Below, piece by piece: positions 56,704-60,908 of a stretch of DNA of 60,908 bases. Made by a program: the position numbers and the translations under genes. The stretch is from Branchiostoma floridae (Eukaryota > Chordata > Leptocardii > Amphioxiformes > Branchiostomatidae): the NCBI RefSeq assembly GCF_000003815.2, contig NC_049980.1:34157465-34218372 (forward strand), in the 5' to 3' direction. The stretch's first letter is position 1. Each line of letters starts with the position of its first letter. The notes beneath the pieces were generated by a model. It saw only the letters and a list, made by a program, of their open reading frames with translations, was not told the origin of the DNA and did not search any database.

Positions 56704-57263
56704 ACTATTGAAAGTGTCACAGAATCAGAATCAAACCTAAGATACAAGTTATTATATAATCAAGACATGTCCAAACAGATATAATGTAAACAGGGATTGG
56801 AAGCTAATCTTTAGGACACCCCAACAGCCACTTATAACCAGCCACAGGGGTGTGATAATGCATGAGGACCTCCCACTCAATAAGGTTTCCACAGATAATA
56901 TACCACCATGGCTCAGTGGGGGGTGAGTCTATGGGGTCAACATGATAAAACATGGCTTTAACTGACAGTCTCTACAAGCTGTTGTAATTCTTATACACAT
57001 TAGTCATCTTTATGCTTTAAGTTAGTGATTGGGGGAGGGGGATGGCTGTGTGCACTGTTTCAAAGAGCATTATCTGTTGTTCATATAATTCATATCCAGA
57101 CTACTCACGATTTATTGTTCCTGGTGTTAGCCATGGCCGTATAATTGTTCACATAACTCGCAGTGGTGCCAATTTTACATAATGGCAAGCTTTCTTGGCT
57201 TTTATATGTTCAGTGTAGGTGTTATTCTGATTACAGACCCTCATTTAACATAATCATACAACA

Positions 57264-57577
57264 GGGCTCAAAACACCCTTTTCTGCACACCTGCACTGGT
57301 GCAGGTAACATCGATAATTACCTGCACCAGACAAATTTTGTCTGCACCACTCTGAATTTAGGAAGTATGGATCGAACTGAAATTGTTGAGGAATCATTGC
57401 TATTTTTTTTTCTTATAACAGTTGATGCAGCTAATAACAATCCACATAGACCTACATCATATGACATAATGTATCAGACCCAATACACGGACCAGTGCAG
57501 GTAGACACCAGAAATACCTGCACAGCTCCAATTTACCTGCAAGTTAACTTGCATATGCAGGTGGAATTCGAGCCCTA
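57264..57577. mobile_element. hAT-like TIR element, about 314 bp
   Basis: The ends AGGGCTCAAAACACC and GGAATTCGAGCCCT are inverted with mismatches. The interior repeats CTGCACTGGTGCAGGTAA / TACCTGCACCAG. ATACAA flanks both sides approximately. The 113-codon frame at 57163 overlaps its boundary and is not a gene. Confidence 0.65.
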
Positions 57578-57579
57578 TA

Positions 57580-58970
57580 CAAAGTTGTTGGCTTCCTGAA
57601 TTAATTTAGCACAGAGCATTGATGAAATAATCATCCCCCCCTGCATCATACATGGCACCCCTCTATTCTACATGGGCCCTGCTCTTTTTATAAACTGGTC
57701 TCTATGCAGTATATTGGTAATACTCTCATTGAGGACCTCCACTCAACAATGTTAGAATCTGACATTTACAGACAGCAGCTGAGTACAATTGCTGGTGACA
57801 GCACTCAAAGAAGAGAGCAAACTCAGGAAGGCACGTGTTTACAACAAAAAGGCCCCCCAAAACCCACTCTGTTGACTGTACTTTATGTAATAACTCTTCA
57901 GTTTGCTTCAAGTCTTTTGTAGACTCTAGAATCCTATATAGTCGCCGCAAAAGCTGGAAAAATTCTTTTTGTTCATGCTATAGCTTACGTTTTTTCCAAT
58001 AACATCTCCGCTGCAATTTCATGACACTGATAATGTGTTACATAATACATCACAATGTATAACAGAATGGAGGGTTCAAACTTTCAACTGAGATTACTTA
58101 AAACAACAGGATAACCTCCTTCTACTGTAAAATTACTGTACTTCCCTGTTAAAATAAATAGATTTACAGTATTCTACTCCTGTAAACATCACAGGATTGT
58201 CATCTGCTGCAACATTGTTAAATAAGATCCAGATCATGTCTACAGAGTGGTCCAACATCACCAAAAGGTCAATACTCACAAATGTGAGCAGAATGCGACT
58301 GACAACAAAAATGTTCTTTAGCATTTTCTCACCATGTTGAAAACAATTAGCAATTTGGTAGCAAGATAGACTGCATCATTGGCTTGAAATTAACATAAAA
58401 TGCGGAGATTTAAAAAAAAAAATGAACATCTTATCATATGGTCAAAATATCTTTTTTTTATAACAATACACAAGCACATTCCTAAATGAGAACCCCCCCC
58501 CCCCTCCCAAGTGATATTACGCCATGTTGAATCGCCAGAGCTCGACTGTATTGAATTCAAGGACAATGCCAGGATTGGTCCCAGAGATGGAAAATAAGAG
58601 TGTGCCCCATGTGCCATCTAAAGCAATAACAGCAATTGTATTCGGAGCACAGCATCATGATTACTAGTATAGTCTGAAAAGCAACATTGTACTGAAATGA
58701 AAATGTCCTAATTTTCATGTGATCTAATTTCACTGTTCGTAGATAATTATAAGTCAGACAAATTTTGGCTCAATGATCACCTTAATGTTATTTCACAGCA
58801 TTCGAATTACTCTTTTCAATTTGTTCGGTGGAACTTGTGGAAGTATCTCATCATGATGTGTGACCAAACCACCCCTGCGGGAGGGGGCAGACATCACAAG
58901 TGGTCTCTGGGGTCCCATACAGGACATCCATGGTGACATATAAAGGCAAATCAATCTCAATGACTGGCTA
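57580..58970. other. No gene seen
   Basis: I find no exon, RNA gene or clear repeat apart from a C-run at 58493-58504. Confidence 0.5.
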
Positions 58971-58971
58971 A

Positions 58972-59329
58972 GGCCCAATCTACACACAGTTTTTACCGAT
59001 ATCTGTGGAGATGTCGGGAGGGATCTAGAACGTAGGGGGCCGGACACCCATGGCGCTTGCAGTCATAGACATATAGCGCGATTTTCCAAATGGCGTTATA
59101 TGCTAATGAGCCTTCCCGAAGTCGGGAAGCATCTACACGCGCGCGAAGCTGTCGGGGTCCCCTGCTAAGCTATCGGTAAGGTATCGTAGGAATGGTCCGG
59201 ACCTTTCGGGAGAAATTTTCCTGATATCGTAATGGCGATATAGTAGTTCCATCTAGACAATGAAAAAAAGCTGTTGGCGAGAGGTTGTCGGCTCGCCGAT
59301 ATCGGAAAAAACTGTGTGTAGATCGTGCC
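58972..59329. mobile_element. PIF/Harbinger-like miniature TIR element, 358 bp
   Basis: The ends GGCCCAATCTACACACAGTT TTTACCGATAT and ATATCGGAAAAAACTGTGTG TAGATCGTGCC are inverted copies. TAA flanks both sides (58969-58971 and 59330-59332). Confidence 0.88.
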
Positions 59330-59896
59330 TAAGATACAGAGATTACTTCTGGAAGTTTTGAGTGGCATCCATCCAGCGTCACTACAATCAACTGGCGGAA
59401 GAAGTAAATATACTAGTACCAGAGACATAGGTATAAAAATCATTTCTTGCCATAGCTGCAATAGCTGGTGCACTTAATAATCATAACAAATATGCAAAGA
59501 GAAAAGTTTGGGTTCACAACAAAAAATAAAGTAGACTATCAAGAAACCCTGATTATAAACTTCACTGCCTCTCTTCAGAAATTCTATACCTATCATCATC
59601 ATCATCATCTGTAATTGAAGACGAATATCAGTTCATGGTAGTAGTAGTAGTATGTCCCAAATATTCTGATATACGAAATTCTCTGTACTCAAGGCTGTCA
59701 TCTTATATATACACAAGGATTTACCTCAATGGACCTGAAGTGCAAATTCAAATACATCATGACATGTGACAATCCCTGCATGGCAGATATAGGAAAATAT
59801 ATCAAAGACTGTTTAGACATTAGAAATTCCTCCAATGATTGTTAAAGCCTCCAATGACTGTAAGAAACTTATGCCATACTACAACTTCTGTATTAG

Positions 59897-59985
59897 TTAG
59901 ATAAGCGTTAAGTTATAGAACTGTAGTTATGTAGATGCCATACTTTGTACCCCGTACAATTGTTGTGCAATAAAACTATCTATCT
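59897..59985 (+). repeat. Second copy of the repeat at 32866-32955
   Basis: It is nearly identical for about 85 bp (AGATAAGCGTTAAGTTATAG through TTGTTGTGCAATAAAACTAT), then TCTATC. The high identity over 27 kb suggests recent mobility or concerted exchange. Confidence 0.8.
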
Positions 59986-60249
59986 GTCGTCCCTGGCGGG
60001 CAGGGTGAGGCATTGCACATTACATCTCTCCGTAGCACACGGTTTTTCATAACTGCTCCTAGATCCTCAGTGTCAATCCCAGTGTCTCTGGAAATGGTTG
60101 CTGGGTAGGTGAGCTTCCTTCTATACCTAACATAACGAGTAATACAAGAGCTTTATATAAACACAAGTGCACAGCTCCACAGCACCTTGCATTTTTAGCC
60201 GAGATTGTGACCTGTACCTGTATCTATATCTGTATCTGTATGTAGATAG

Positions 60250-60592
60250 CAGGGCTCGAAATACCCACTTGAAAATGCAACCTCAATTTGCTTGGCGCAA
60301 CTTAATTTTAAACCCAGGTTGCACACTGCGCAACCTGAAATTTTGCAGTTGGAACACTGCTTTCCCCCCACCTACGTGCATATAAGCTTTTGTATCTATT
60401 TTTTGACAACATAAAACATATCTATTTTAATACATAGTTACATATAAGTTATAACTGGATAAGGGATAAGTAGCTGATTTGAAGAAAGTAACAACTTGAA
60501 AGTGGGGCAACTTGAAATGTTAATGGTGCAACCTGGCTTTTGACTCAGGTTGCCACTTGGACAACCTGGCTGAAAAAAGTATTTCGAGCACC
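60250..60592. mobile_element. hAT-like TIR element, about 343 bp
   Basis: The ends AGGGCTCGAAATACCCACTT and AAGTATTTCGAGCA are inverted. The interior repeats CAACTTG/CAACCTGG words. It shares the AGGGCTCGAA start with 57264. Confidence 0.7.
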
Positions 60593-60724
60593 GAGATGCC
60601 ATAACTGCTTCAGCACAACACATCAGATCTGCAGGCACAGCGTGGCAGCAGCTGGGTATATTATTACACTGAACAACCTGCCACAGCTAACTTACTTGTC
60701 TAACCTTTATCAACATATAATGCT

Positions 60725-60908
60725 AGTTCACCTTTATCTGTGGGGTGACCTTTATCCGTTCTCCTTAAAAACAGCACATTTAGGAGTATTAAGTCTGCTG
60801 ACAGTGGTTTCAAATTTGCAATATTTTCAAAATGTTCCGATTTCAAACCACCGTCCGTCGACTTTATATCCCTAAATACGTTTTTGGTACAAACAACGAA
60901 TATAGGTT
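60725..60908. mobile_element. TTCACCTTTATC-family TIR element, cut by the window end
   Basis: AGTTCACCTTTATCTGTGGG GTGACC starts the element, and the interior matches 43487-43690 (GTGGTTTCAAATTTGCAA, TATCCCTAAATACGTTTTTG). The right end lies outside the window. Confidence 0.8.

Noticed and set aside
57163-57504. 113-codon plus-strand ORF
   Set aside because: It begins outside and ends inside a TIR element and follows the element's CTGCACTGGTGCAGG palindromes.

Overview
The window is animal nuclear DNA, most likely from a lancelet (Branchiostoma) or a close invertebrate deuterostome. This is inferred from three things: spliced genes with GT-AG and one GC-AG intron and no bacterial gene layout; a dense, polymorphic-looking load of short terminal-inverted-repeat (TIR) elements, non-LTR retrotransposon scraps and minisatellites; and two genes from animal families. 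One 100-base run of N (5252-5351) marks an assembly gap. I support only two protein-coding genes. The rest is repeats.

Layout. 1-17,500: retrotransposon fragments (1-290 minus, 9855-10270 minus, 11758-12055 plus), a tandem segmental duplication of about 2.3 kb (1383-5960), several minisatellites and foldback elements. 17,520-18,506: a 34-bp minisatellite of about 29 copies. 20,160-25,670: gene 1, a Ras-subfamily small GTPase on the plus strand. It has a promoter-like region, a short non-coding first exon and three coding exons (216 aa). Its G boxes are intact, a Thr stands at the position of Ras Gln61, and there is no C-terminal CAAX box. 26,450-37,260: repeat-rich. A nest of interspersed cassettes with higher-order periodicity is interrupted by TIR elements with recognisable target-site duplications, and ends in a 56-bp and a 24-bp minisatellite. 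38,548-39,752: a 26-bp minisatellite carrying a hAT-like insertion with an 8-bp target duplication, beyond which the array runs in the opposite orientation. 39,760-48,150: mostly TIR elements and small duplications, no supported gene.

48,753-53,519 (minus strand): gene 2, a TNFAIP8/TIPE family member. Three coding exons (9 codons + 1 nt, 92 nt, 486 nt) join in phase to give 201 aa, close to the 198 aa of human TNFAIP8. Intron 1 uses a GC donor. Pieces of this gene have been copied locally at every coding boundary examined inside it: the 92-nt exon has a decayed tandem copy, the last intron's acceptor has a second copy 115 bp upstream, and the end of the coding sequence with its stop region recurs four more times downstream at 120-150 bp intervals. 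This is the most unusual feature of the window.

53,700-60,908: minisatellites and TIR elements, with no supported gene.

The two genes lie about 23 kb apart with converging orientation. Nothing in the sequence suggests that they act together. Many open frames in the window are products of minisatellites whose unit is a multiple of three, or are antisense to true exons.
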